Of a stretch of DNA of 64,000 nt, positions 34,323-45,000 are shown in pieces (the stretch's first letter is position 1; the number at the start of each line of letters is the position of its first letter). The notes below the pieces were generated by a model that did no database searches, was not told where the DNA came from, and was given only the letters and a program-made list of their open reading frames with translations. Origin of the DNA: Lycorma delicatula (taxonomy: Eukaryota > Arthropoda > Insecta > Hemiptera > Fulgoridae); contig NC_134465.1 of assembly GCF_047948215.1 (NCBI RefSeq), positions 49,941,946-50,005,945 on the forward strand, read 5' to 3'. A program made the translations under genes and the position numbers.

Positions 34323-35648
34323 TACGAGGTGTGTGAGAAAAGTAATGAGATTGGTAACACTGCAAGCGATCTGGCAAGGCAATGCTGTGTCTACTGGTCT
34401 GTGCTAGACCGGTGTTTTCATCCCTTCCACATGATCAGTATGATTTTCAACTCTGTTCAGCCAACACATTATTTTTGACAGCGCCATCAGTTGTGTGTTA
34501 TGAAAATGGAGCATCGGAATTTAGAGCAATGTTGTGCAATCAAGTTTTGTGTTAAACTTGGGGAATCCGCGAGTGTGACCATTGAAAAGTTGAAACAGAC
34601 CTATGGGGAACATTGCTTATCAAGAACACAAGTTTTCTGCTGGCACAAATCATTTTTAGAAAGCCGAGAACACATTGAAGATCAACCTCGCTCAGGGAGA
34701 CCTTCAACTTTAAAATCTGACAAAAACGTTGAGCGTGTGAAGGTTCTTGTGAGATCAGACGGTCTTTTTACAATAAGGATGATGAGTGAATAAACGCTTA
34801 TTCACTTAAAACGCTTAAATGTATTCGTCATGTAATCAAATTTTGACAGACAATTTGAACATGCGAAAGGTTTGTGCGAAATCGGTGCCAAAAAACCTCA
34901 CAACAGAACAGAAGGACAATCTAAGAAATGTGTGCGTTGATTTTCTTGAGAGGATTGACAATGACCAAGAATTCTTCAATCGTGTGATCACAAGTGATGA
35001 ATCCTGGATATGTGAGTACTTTGTCACTTTGAAACAAAGTGACAAAGTGAAGAGTGGCATACTCCGTCATCTCCTTGACCAAAAAAATGTTGAATGAGCA
35101 AATCAAAGATCAAAACCATGCTAATTTGCTTTTTTAACAGTAGGGGTATCGTGCATAAAGAATTTGTTTCTCCAGGACAAACTATCAACCAAGTGTATTA
35201 CAAAGGTGTCCTTGAAAGGCTCAAGAAAAGAGTGATTCGTGTGAGACCAGACATTGCAGACAAGTGGATCCTTCATCATGACAATGTCGCGTGTCACACA
35301 GCCATTTCCATCAGGGAATTTTTGACCTCAAAACCCATTTGTACGGTTCCTCAACCCCTCTATTCACCTGATTTGAGTCCTTGTGACTTTTTACTTTTCC
35401 TGAAATTGAAACGTGTCTTAAAAGGATGTCATTTTGGAACTCGAGAATATTCAAAAGACTGTGACCGACCAATTAAAAGCCCTACCAGTTGAAGCCTTCC
35501 AGTGCTGCTATCAGGAGTGGGAACAACGATTCCGCCGGTGTATACCTGCCCAAGGGAACTACTTTGAAGGGAATAATATTGTTTGAAAAAAATAAAAACT
35601 TTGGTAAGTAAAATAGTCAGCCTCATTACTTTTCTCACACACCTCGTA
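34323..35648 (+). mobile_element. Mariner transposon, nearly complete, 1.33 kb
   Basis: The terminal inverted repeats are perfect over 25 bp: CGAGGTGTGTGAGAAAAGTA onward (34325-34349) and its complement at 35622-35646, each flanked by TA. The single transposase gene covers nearly the full length of the family but needs several frameshift corrections. The youngest and best preserved DNA transposon in the window. Confidence 0.95.
34500..35585 (+). pseudogene. Mariner transposase, all three catalytic Asp codons kept, frameshifted
   Basis: Pieces in order: 34500-34790 MKMEHRNLEQCCAIKFCVKL, the TIEKLKQTYGEHCLSRTQVF HTH region and EDQPRSGRPST hinge; 34819-35040 NLNMRKVCAKSVPKNLTTEQ to NRVITSDESWICEY (first Asp); 35094-35450 MSKSKIKTMLICFFNSRGIV, VHKEFVSPGQTINQVYYKGV, LHHDNVACHT (second Asp, 35280-35282), YSPDLSPCDFLLF (third Asp). 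The spacing between second and third Asp is exactly 34 residues, the DD34D signature of mariners. The last part (EAFQCCYQEWEQ, GNYFEGNNIV) is in another frame. At least three frameshifts plus a local rearrangement at 35018-35048 inactivate it. Confidence 0.92.
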
Positions 35649-35704
35649 TATCAACCAACTTGGTTAATATGAAAATATAGGCAATTTTATACCAAACTTC
35701 CAAT

Positions 35705-36250
35705 GTTTTTATCCATCAACATCAACAACCCAACCCCTGTAGGGGAAGACACCTGCCTTGTGATGATTACGGTTGCCATCACCCCCTTCTTTCCTAGCCA
35801 CAATGGGCTTTAACGGAGGTCGTCTTTTGACCCTCTAATTTTTTACATCTCACAGTAGTAAACCAGGCCTCGTCGGGATGCCACCGATGTTAAATGCCTA
35901 GTTAAACAATTACATCAATGAATTATGACTCGACCTTCACCTTCGCTGTAGGCGTCTTTCGGACATCTTGACTGTCCTACTTCATTGCCCTCTGAACTAG
36001 CTAATAAAGTTCGTGGAAGCACGAACCCTGCGCCTAGTTCTACATTTAAATTGAGCTACTGTGAGTAAATGTCTCATAATATTCGAGGCAATTTAGTAAA
36101 TAACATATCACAAGAAATGTTGCTCACAGTACAGAATTTATTCCTAGTTCCCTAAGTAAACTCAACTTTACAGTTAAAACTCCTAGTCTGATTTCAACTA
36201 TGAACTCCGGTCTGGTCTACCAGGGAAAGGAGGATAGATCTCCTACTCTC
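35705..36250. repeat. Unassigned block richer in GC
   Basis: Starts AACATCAACAACCCAACCCC, contains the palindrome CCCCTGTAGGGG, CACCTGCCTTGTGATGATTA and a long stretch about GGCCTCGTCGGGATGCCACC. It is distinct from the AT-rich flanks and has no open frame above 60 codons. It looks like a fragment of a dispersed element or an untranslated region; no second copy in the window. Confidence 0.35.
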
Positions 36251-36730
36251 ACATCAACAAAAGTCTTGATATTCTGTACAAACACAAAAAAGACATGGTT
36301 TTCTACATCTTAAAACCCTTGAACATTATAAAATATATAAACATACAGCGATGGTATACTAATTGAATTTTAAAAAACCTACCTAACCTAACACTAGCAG
36401 CACTAGACTTTGCAAAAGACCGAAAAAGTAACTGAAAATATATATTATGATATGAGTTTTGAAAATGTTGTATTCATTAAAATTACTTCAGTTTATCATT
36501 AAAAATTTTGATAGTTTTAAACAATTTAAAAAATTATGTATTGATGTTTAATTTAAAGATGACATTTATTTGTCCAGAATATAGATTATTTTATAATACC
36601 AATCAAGATTTGAGTAGAATTGCTAACATCAAGTAATTTTAGGAATGAGTTAATTTTTTTATTACTGTACAAATTTATTTTAATAAAAAAATTAAATAAA
36701 AATCTAATTCTAAAATAAATCTTAACTTAC
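36251..36730. other. AT-rich sequence downstream of kinase exon 2 (intron)
   Basis: By position this is the start of the intron after exon 2 of the minus-strand kinase gene. No further exon recognised here or lower in the window. Confidence 0.5.
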
Positions 36731-36821
36731 CTTCCAATTTCAGTTTCAAGGTCGTAATATTCTTTCATATCAACATTTCTTTTAATTGATACATCTCTAT
36801 AAGGGAAACTTGGTTGCAGTT
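36731..36821 (-). CDS. Myosin-light-chain-kinase-type protein kinase, exon 2 (start of kinase domain)
   Basis: A 91-nt exon on the minus strand. The acceptor TTTTTTCAG precedes it and the donor GTAAGTTAAG follows. Joined in phase to exon 1 (its first two bases AA complete the Glu codon) it reads ELQPSFPYRDVSIKRNVDMK and then EYYDLETEIG plus two bases of the next codon. The pattern PYRDVxI...YYDxxxEIG is the linker and first beta strand leading to the Gly-rich loop of MLCK-family Ser/Thr kinases, which phosphorylate myosin regulatory light chain (smooth-muscle MLCK, arthropod Stretchin-Mlck and similar). The ATP-binding loop and catalytic residues must be on later exons that I could not find in the window. 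The kinase family is fairly secure; the exact orthologue is not. Confidence 0.75.
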
Positions 36822-36839
36822 CTGAAAAAAATTAAAAAA

Positions 36840-36844
<5 letters not shown>

Positions 36845-36881
<37 letters not shown>
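36845..36881. repeat. (TA)n microsatellite
   Basis: About 37 bp of TA dinucleotides, 24 bp upstream (in gene sense) of the exon 2 acceptor. Confidence 0.95.
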
Positions 36882-36887
<6 letters not shown>

Positions 36888-38064
36888 AAATTATTAATTC
36901 TGTGATAGTTGTGAAAAGAAATCATGGATAATTAAAAAAAAAGTACTATAATAATGAAACAAACTACACATTTTTTTAATTATGTTAATGTTTCTACAAA
37001 ATGTTTTTATAATCTTTAATAAAATCCTGTCTCTTTCATTGTTAGAGCTAATGCTAGTGTTAAAAATACTCTTTTTTTATGTGCAACTGAAGAGTGAGTG
37101 CATTTGATTTGTTTATTATTTGTTGATTAAATTTCATATTTTAAAAATTCATTGGGTTTTTAGTATTAACATTCTAAAGGTAAATTTTTCTTTTTGTGTG
37201 CAACATTTTTTTTTTGTTTTTTTATCATTTTGATTAGCTTGATCATTTAATAATCTTTATCTTTTAGCTTTATCTTTTCATTTAATAATTAGTAGTCTAC
37301 ATACTCAGCTATTAGCTTTTACATTTCAGTCTTACTCTACAGTTTTTATTCACTACACTTCCTTTTGTAATGAAATAAACTTAACTTGGATATTATGTTA
37401 ATATACATTTTATTAACATAAATCAATAATTTACATAATTCTGCAACAAATTTCTCTCTTTTATTACCTTTATTAGAGCTCTAGTTCAAAATACATTAAG
37501 TTTCAAACTTTATGCATACCTAATTTCAACATCTTTCAGTAAAATTATAATGCAAAAGGGTTTATTCATTTCTTTATGTCTTTTCTACGATCCATTTTTT
37601 GGCTACTGCTACATTTAATACAAATATTTATAGGAATTTCTTTCTTTTTTCTGTATAAATATTTATGTATATATATTTGATACTAGTTGGCTTATTTTCT
37701 GCATAAATATAATTTTGCTTCAGACAATCTGTTTTTTATATCTTTCATTAATCATTTACAATTTTACAAAAAAAAAGAAAAAAAATAATACTTTCTAGTA
37801 CATTATGTTATTCTACTTTGACAAATTTACTGCTAAATATTAACTAAAACCTTCCATGTGCTGAAATCTTCTGTAAAAATTTATTTTGATAGAGAATTTA
37901 TATATCTGTCTCTGGTTTATGAGATGTAAAGGGCATAAATTTGTTGTAGTCTACTATGAGATAACAATCTTACTTGCATGTATATATGTATGGGCTCTTA
38001 TACTCTTATACATTTCACTTACAAATATGTACACTATTAATCAGTATTCTAATATACATATTTA

Positions 38065-38068
<4 letters not shown>

Positions 38069-38127
<59 letters not shown>
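38069..38127. repeat. (TA)n microsatellite
   Basis: About 59 bp of TA dinucleotides in the kinase intron. Confidence 0.95.
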
Positions 38128-38131
<4 letters not shown>

Positions 38132-38270
38132 TTTTTTAGAATTAAATACATTATATATATTCATTTAATTCTATGTTAATTTCATTTTTACAAAATTTTG
38201 AAAATAAAAAAATGGATAAAAATTCATCCAAAATGAAAGAATAAACAAATATCACCAATTAAATAATTTA

Positions 38271-38609
38271 AATATATTAACAAATATAAAAATCCACTGA
38301 AAAGTAAAAAACAAATTATATAAATATCTAATAAATAAAAAATAAATAAATGTAATAATTATTAAATTTTAAAATAAAAGTAATGAAAATATTTGGTTAA
38401 ATAAAAGCGTGGCGCAATTTTTATAATTTATTTAAAACAATAACATTTATTTTTACAACAATACTTATTTGAAAACATTGTTATAAAAACAGATCATGCT
38501 TTTATTTAACTAAATATTTTAATTACTTTTAATTTTAAAATTTAATAATTATTACATTTATTTATTTATTTTTTACTTTTCAGTGCATTTTTATATTTGT
38601 TAATATATT
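38271..38609. repeat. Foldback (inverted) repeat, arms about 115-139 bp
   Basis: The left arm 38271-38409 begins AATATATTAACAAATATAAA, contains CCACTGAAAAGTAAAAAA, AATAAATAAATGTAATAATT and GGTTAAATAAAAGCGTG. The right arm 38495-38609 is its reverse complement with small differences (CATGCTTTTATTTAACTAAA to TTTGTTAATATATTA). The left arm has an extra segment of about 20 bp. The spacer of about 85 bp contains GTGGCGCAATTTTTAT. It has the layout of a foldback or MITE-like element, and the intronic position means it would be transcribed with the kinase gene. Confidence 0.85.
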
Positions 38610-38830
38610 ATATTTTTTTGTTTAAAATTCTCAATTTGATTTAATTCTTATTTTTTTACTTTTTAGAGGGTTTTTCTAATTTGTTTCCTTTTTTATTAAT
38701 GTTAATATTAATATTAGTTAAATAAAATATTTTTTTTAAAATAATTTTTTATATGTAATCAAATACATTTATGTAATTTTTTTTGTATTTTTTTTTAAGA
38801 TTAAAAAAAAGTAAAAATATTTATTTTTAC

Positions 38831-39032
38831 ATATCAAAGTTACATATGTGTACCAAATTTCAATCATTTTCATACGATAGTTCATGAGAAATGAAAATTT
38901 TCAACTAAATGCATGAATTTAGCGTAGGGGTAGCGCGTGGGGGGCGAGTCATATCAAATTCCGACACCGTAGTGCTGTATTGTCATCGAAGTTACATACG
39001 TGTACCAAATTTCATTGATTTTCATACGATAG
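38831..39032. repeat. Direct repeat pair, 49 bp units
   Basis: Units at 38831-38880 and 38984-39032 share AAGTTACATA(T/C)GTGTACC and AAATTTCA followed by TTTTCATACGATAG. They are separated by about 103 bp that includes a GTAGCGCGTGGGGGGCG block. The style (ACCAAATTTCATTGATTTTC) recalls arthropod retroelement untranslated tails. Confidence 0.7.
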
Positions 39033-39469
39033 ATCAAAAGATATAGCAGTTGCAAGATTTGATTATTCCTAAAGCGAGTTAAATAAAAGCTTTTAAAAAA
39101 AAAAAAATACTAATCGAAAAACTGTTTTGCGCAAAAGATTGCATTTTTATTCAGGATTTTTAAACACAATTCATATATCCATAGAAATATGCAACCTATG
39201 CTATATGAAAAAAAAAATCCAACAATATTTCTTTGTATTAAAATAAATGACACCACTATTATATTAGACATCATAATACTTTACCATTACAAGAAATGAT
39301 ATTATTAAATTTTATTTTTAAAAGTTACATAATGATTTAAAAGATCTATTGACTAATTTAATATTTTAAAATTAAACTATAACAAAAAAAAAACAAAATT
39401 ATGTTGATGAACATTTTAAAAATTCACCTATTTATTTATATAACAGGATTACATTTAACAACAGCTGGT

Positions 39470-39585
39470 GAAGGATGGTAATGAATTTTGTAACAAGTGA
39501 AAAATTCAATCTCTAAATAACGTGCTCAAACTCATCTCTATATAAAAGGCAAAGATGTTACCACTCTGCCACAGAGATTGGAAAT
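39470..39585 (-). repeat. SINE1-related, old copy
   Basis: On the minus strand aligns with SINE1: a tRNA-like head (complement of TGTTACCACTCTGCCACAGAG), a decayed B-box region and the complement of GAATTTTGTAACAAGTGAAA, equal to the GAATTTTGTAGC block of the neighbouring copy. Strongly diverged. Confidence 0.5.
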
Positions 39586-39714
39586 TTTATTTTACTTACT
39601 AATACTAATCAAGATACGTCTGAATTTCCTTCGTACTCATTAAACATTTACTTTTTTCCTTTTTACTTGATGGATTAATTCACCATAATCTTATAGAGAA
39701 GTTTAAACGTGGGA

Positions 39715-39830
39715 ATATGGAAATGGAATTTTGTAGCATATGAAAAATGACATATGCCTGACTGGGGTTCAAACCCAGGACCCCTAGATGAAAGCCTCAG
39801 ATGCTACTACTGCATCATCGAGATCGGAAT
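39715..39830 (-). repeat. SINE1, inverted copy
   Basis: Contains TGCCTGACTGGGGTTCAAAC followed by CCAGGACCCC (B box on the minus strand: GGGTTTGAACCCC), then GATGAAAGCCTCAGATGCTA, the tRNA-like head. Matches 18230-18310 in the same orientation. Its 3' part beyond GAATTTTGTAGC is lost. Confidence 0.75.
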
Positions 39831-40087
39831 ATGTACACAAATATTTATTAATTAACACCTTCAAAATTATTTGGTTATTTTGTACTGTGTTAGTTCTTCA
39901 CTATTTTCATATAGTTGCATCATATATTACTTTATATAGTTATAATTTTAATATGTTTTATAATCATTTCATATTTTTCTTCATGATCCTTCCAAACATT
40001 TATTAAAGTAGTTTATTTTTATTATCCATCAAAAAGCTCATCGACTATTCTTGATTTTATGTTTAATTATACTACAATATGAATAAA

Positions 40088-40148
40088 AAAATTATTATTA
40101 TTATAAATAATAATTTATTATTATTATAAATAATAATTTATTATTATT
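40088..40148. repeat. Tandem 23 bp AT repeat
   Basis: TTATTATTATTATAAATAAT occurs twice in tandem with a third partial unit; each unit is also partly self-complementary. Simple-sequence derived. Confidence 0.7.
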
Positions 40149-41996
40149 CTATTATTTTAAATTATTCATTAAATATAAATTAAAATTTATTTATAACTTT
40201 TTAATTTTTTGCAGCCCAAGGGACTAATATGGAATAATCATGTTTATTATTTGCAAGCTTACTAATGTAGTTCATTATTTATATTGAGTAGGTCACAGCT
40301 TCAGTACACTCATAACTATTAGCCCAAAACGTCCTAGTTTTAAAACTGTAAAATGTTAGCTATAGATACTTTTTAACCAAACAGCAACTAAGTAGCCAAA
40401 ATATTTTTTTTTTTTTGTTTAAATAATGAAAATTTTACATACAGATTTATGTAAAAAAATATAAGTATATATGGGACTACAAATGTGGTGAGTAGTTAGT
40501 TATATATAAAATACATACATAGGCATAATATATATTTGGCAATTTGCCATATTTATACAAAATAAACCCTAAGCATATTGTAAAAGAGAAAATATAAAAA
40601 CATTTTGCAAAATACAGAATTAGTTACGAAAGAAAATAAATTTTTATTTCAGTTTAGTTGTGAAATTCATTCTGGCACTATAAATAGTGTATGTAGCTAT
40701 GTTCCTTACTGCTATTAATTTTATTTTACTTATGTTTGTACCTAATATCTCTGTCTCTTTATCTCTTCCTTCCACCCACTAATTCTTTTTTCATTTGCTT
40801 AGATAAAAATCTAACAATTTTTTCTTAGTTAAATAACACCTAGAATGTACAAGTTACTCTCTCGTAAATTAATATGATAAAATATAATTTAAATTTTTGC
40901 TTAAAAGAAAAAGAAACAACAAAAACGTTCGTTTTGTTTCATTATTATATAACGATGGCATAGTTCATACAGTGGACTACCTATCTGAAGTACAACATGA
41001 TTTAATCTGGTGTGATATATTGGAACATAGATGACTTAAAGTAAGCAAACAAAAGAGTTACTGTCTGCATCCCAACTACTAGCAATAGTCGATGTATTGA
41101 AGACAGTATGCTTGACAAAAGATTTATAATAACTTCAACATCAAGTATCGATAAGGATACAGTCAATAGGACCAAAACAGGTTGGCTCAAATGAAGATCT
41201 TTGTGTGGAGTACAATGTGACAAAAGATTACCCGTTCGAATTAAAGGAACACATGAATGAGAAGTACAGCCAACTCTTCACTATGGATTAGTGTTAGGCA
41301 ATATAAAAAGAAATAAACAAAAAATTGTATACTACACACAGGTGCCTATGTCTGATACTACAGAGTAAACAGGTTGGACAAGATCGGAAATTAATACATC
41401 TGAGAATCTTTCACAGTCATGCTAATATAAAATAAACTTAGAAATATTACCTATAATGGTACAGCCGTTTAATGCTTTGAGGTGATGACCATATGACAAG
41501 AACAGTTTTTACAATAGAAGAGGTAAAGAGACCGTGGCAATGTAGGTGCCATAGAGTAGAACCATAGAAAAAGGTATGGCAACAATGAAAATAAATCCTA
41601 AAATTGTTAAAGAAAGGACAGAATAGCATAAGAGAACTAAGTGAGTGACCTGAAATGAAATTGGATAAGGTCAAGGCAAAGAAAAAAAATCCTATAGAAA
41701 TATGCTTACAGAAAATTTCTTTACAACTTATGAAGCACTGCTCTTAAGAACATTTCTGTTATGCTCTCATAAAATGAGATATTAAGAATGATGAAGAACA
41801 TAATGGAAACTACATGTTATTTTTATTATCTTGATACGGCGAAAACATTGATATAACAGAATCATTCCTCTGATAAAACTAACCAGAATGATAATTGTTA
41901 TAAAATTACCATTGTGTAAAATAATTTACTTAGCAATTATAACGCAAAATGTATAATGTATATATGCATAAATACATATGTTTGTTTTAGTATAAA

Positions 41997-42066
41997 TCTC
42001 TAGTTGGACCCTAAAATGTACAGATTAGTAAAAAACCTGATAACTCATTTTTGACATAATCACCAC
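41997..42066 (+). repeat. Dispersed repeat R-B, 3' end
   Basis: CTCTAGTTGGACCCTAAAATG followed by AAAAAACC and TAATCACCA matches 18325-18395. Only the 3' end is present, supporting a 5'-truncating retroelement. Confidence 0.6.
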
Positions 42067-45000
42067 AATTTCCTCTTAACATAGCTATTCTAGTTATATT
42101 CTCCAGGAAAGTAAAAATTAGAATAAAGACAATTATGTATTTTTAAAACATAATTGATGACTGAACAACAGTACTTAAATTTAAATAAAACAATGTTGTT
42201 ACAGAAGGATGATGAGAGTAAAATGAGAAAGAAAGAAAGAAAGAGAGAAGGAATCAGATTTAATTACATCAGTTTGTTCTTGATCATAGTGTTGCTATAG
42301 ACCTTTAAAAAAAGTTCAAGGAAAATTATTTTAAAATTAGTGATCTTGATAACATTAATTACTAAATTGTTTACACTGGTGGATTTAGAAGATAAGTTTC
42401 CTTTTATATATAACAGTAACTGATTAAAAATAGAAATTAAATAAGGCAATGAAATAAAAAAAAAAGATAAAACAGAGACATAAATAAAATGAAAGAATGT
42501 AAAAGAAAAAAAAACAATAAATAAAAAATATATTTTGATATATTATAATATAATATGTATAAAACTGTATTTAGCAATTAGTTTATAGTAAACTTTTTTA
42601 GTAATCTTTCCTTTAAGCAATGTTGGCTGAAGAAACTGTCTCATGCTAAAAATAAATCCAGAATCTGTCTTATATTAGTCTACAACAGGTCAAGCTACAT
42701 TCCAACCATAATTACAGCAATCATTGCTTCAAACATCTTAACCTAGTCTTTTTTAATTAATAAAGTAATAATAAAGTATTCACTACATGCCAGTCACATT
42801 ATTAATTAATAATTTTTTTTTTTAACTGTTATTATTTTAAATAGCAAAGTATATTTTATATATAAAAGAAATCATTATTATTTTTAATTAATGCATAATC
42901 ATGCATTACAGAGATCATCTCAAGAAAGTATAAAAATGCTACTACTATAGTGTAAAGAAGAAACTGTTCTAATATCTGCAGGAATCGAGCAAATTCATGG
43001 AAAAATCTGATCAGGATAATATCACAAAAAAAAAATTGTCTCATAACAGAAAGGATTAGATTATTATATTGCACTTGTCTTATTATCCAACTCTTTCTAA
43101 TGGCTGTGATGCATACAAAAGCTCTAGATTCAAGAAATAACAGTCAGAGATGCAATTTCTTTGAGTAATAAAGTTTATTACCTGTGATGAACATAATGAA
43201 AAGATGTCACTTGTCGGAATAAATATAAATTGTATTTAGGTTGGCTTGCCATTCTGAAGCACCACATTATATTCAGTTCATTGTGAAAAAACAATAACAG
43301 TGAAGAATGTAAAAAGAAACTACCTCATTCCTCATTAAAAAGAAACCACCTCACCCTCCTTTAGAAGCCTGGTAAAGAATTATTTAATTCTTGAAATTGG
43401 CTATGCCATTTTTCAGAGGTAATTCTGTCTTATATCAGATATCTAAAATCGTTATGGTTTTGATATCTACCATATATAATTTCAAATTTGAAGCAAAAAT
43501 GACTCTATTCGTATTATGTTCAGGGGTTTTAGTGATAAATATTTAAAAAAGGAACAAATTTAAAAAATTCCACCAGCTCATTTTTAAAAATAAATTATTA
43601 TTACAGAAACAAATTGTTTTGGAGTTGTTTTACGTTTGAAAGTTATGGTAGTTGTCAATGGTGCAACAGACAAAGTATGGTCTACATTATTTCCAACTGT
43701 CCCCTACTGACTTTCTCTAAAGAATTATAAAAGCTTAATCTTATCTATGATGAGATCATTCAATGAATTTGTAATTTAAAATTTAATTTTTGATTTTACT
43801 ACTTATGAATGTATACTGTTTGTTGATTGGACAACACTTTAGCGGAAAAGTTATAATTACATATTTTTTAAAGTTCTAATTGTTTTTAAAATATTTAGTA
43901 CATATTCTACTACATGCTATATACAGTATATAGTTTTTAAAGTTCTAATATTTCATACTTTCAAAACGTTAATGAGAACTCTTCATGTTTTAATGCTGTT
44001 TAATAACTTTTTGGTCGATAATAAATTTGTAAAATCCTTCTTCCTCCCCCCCCCCCCACAAGGAAACAAACAGACTGGTCATGAAAAAGAATTAAAATGG
44101 TTGGTCTAAGGTAAGACACAATAAACAAAATTTTGGTACAACTTGACAGTTTCACAAGCTCTTGTTTATATCAAGAAGTACCATTTAAACAAAAAAGAAA
44201 AAAATGAAATAAATAAGAAAGAAATTTCAACAACTGAAGCAGTGTTTATCTTGAATTAGTAAATTCTTGTACAGTACTGCAGTTAATTAATTCTGGCTGT
44301 AATTTCAATTGGCTGGGTGAACTGCATTCTGCTAGCAATTTTGGCTACTGATCCCAAAATCAAAAGAACATAAGAAGTTAAAGATATGCACTACCAAAAT
44401 CTAATTTTGAAAACTACACATTGATAATTTTTTTAACTGGCGCAATAAAAGGTAATGTTTGCAATTTAAAATTATTTTTTTGTTTGTTGGATATTCAAGC
44501 CATACTCTTCACTAAATGGACCAATTTCAATGATTCTTGTTTTTTATTATATAGAAGAAGCTCACTCCTCTGATGTTTCAAATTTATGTTTTTGTTGAAA
44601 ACTTAAGTGGAAGACTTTTTTTTGTGAAAAAATCTATTAAATATCTATTATTTACTTAGATGATTTAATGACACTTTCCTTTTTTTCCTTAATAATGGAT
44701 TGTTATAGTACAATAATATTTAAACTTATGTCAATCTAATATTCCAAGGTTTTTTCTTACAAATATTTTTATTGAAACTTAAATTAAAATCTGATACATG
44801 TTTCCATTTACTGCAGGGCCTTAGCTCATCCATGGCAGAAGTCTTTTAACATCATTTTTTCACATTCCTTTCATTTTTTTACCTTTATCAACACTAATGT
44901 TCTTGCCTTTGTAAAAACTTTTCTTAAAATTATTTTTTTCATATGGGCAAGAGGTTTTATTGTAGATATTTTCAATGAACAAACAATTCATTGCTGAATT

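Noticed and set aside
41002..41674. Minus-strand frames of 73-75 codons
   Set aside because: Leu/Ser/Val-rich without motif; the region may be an old transposon but no family could be assigned.
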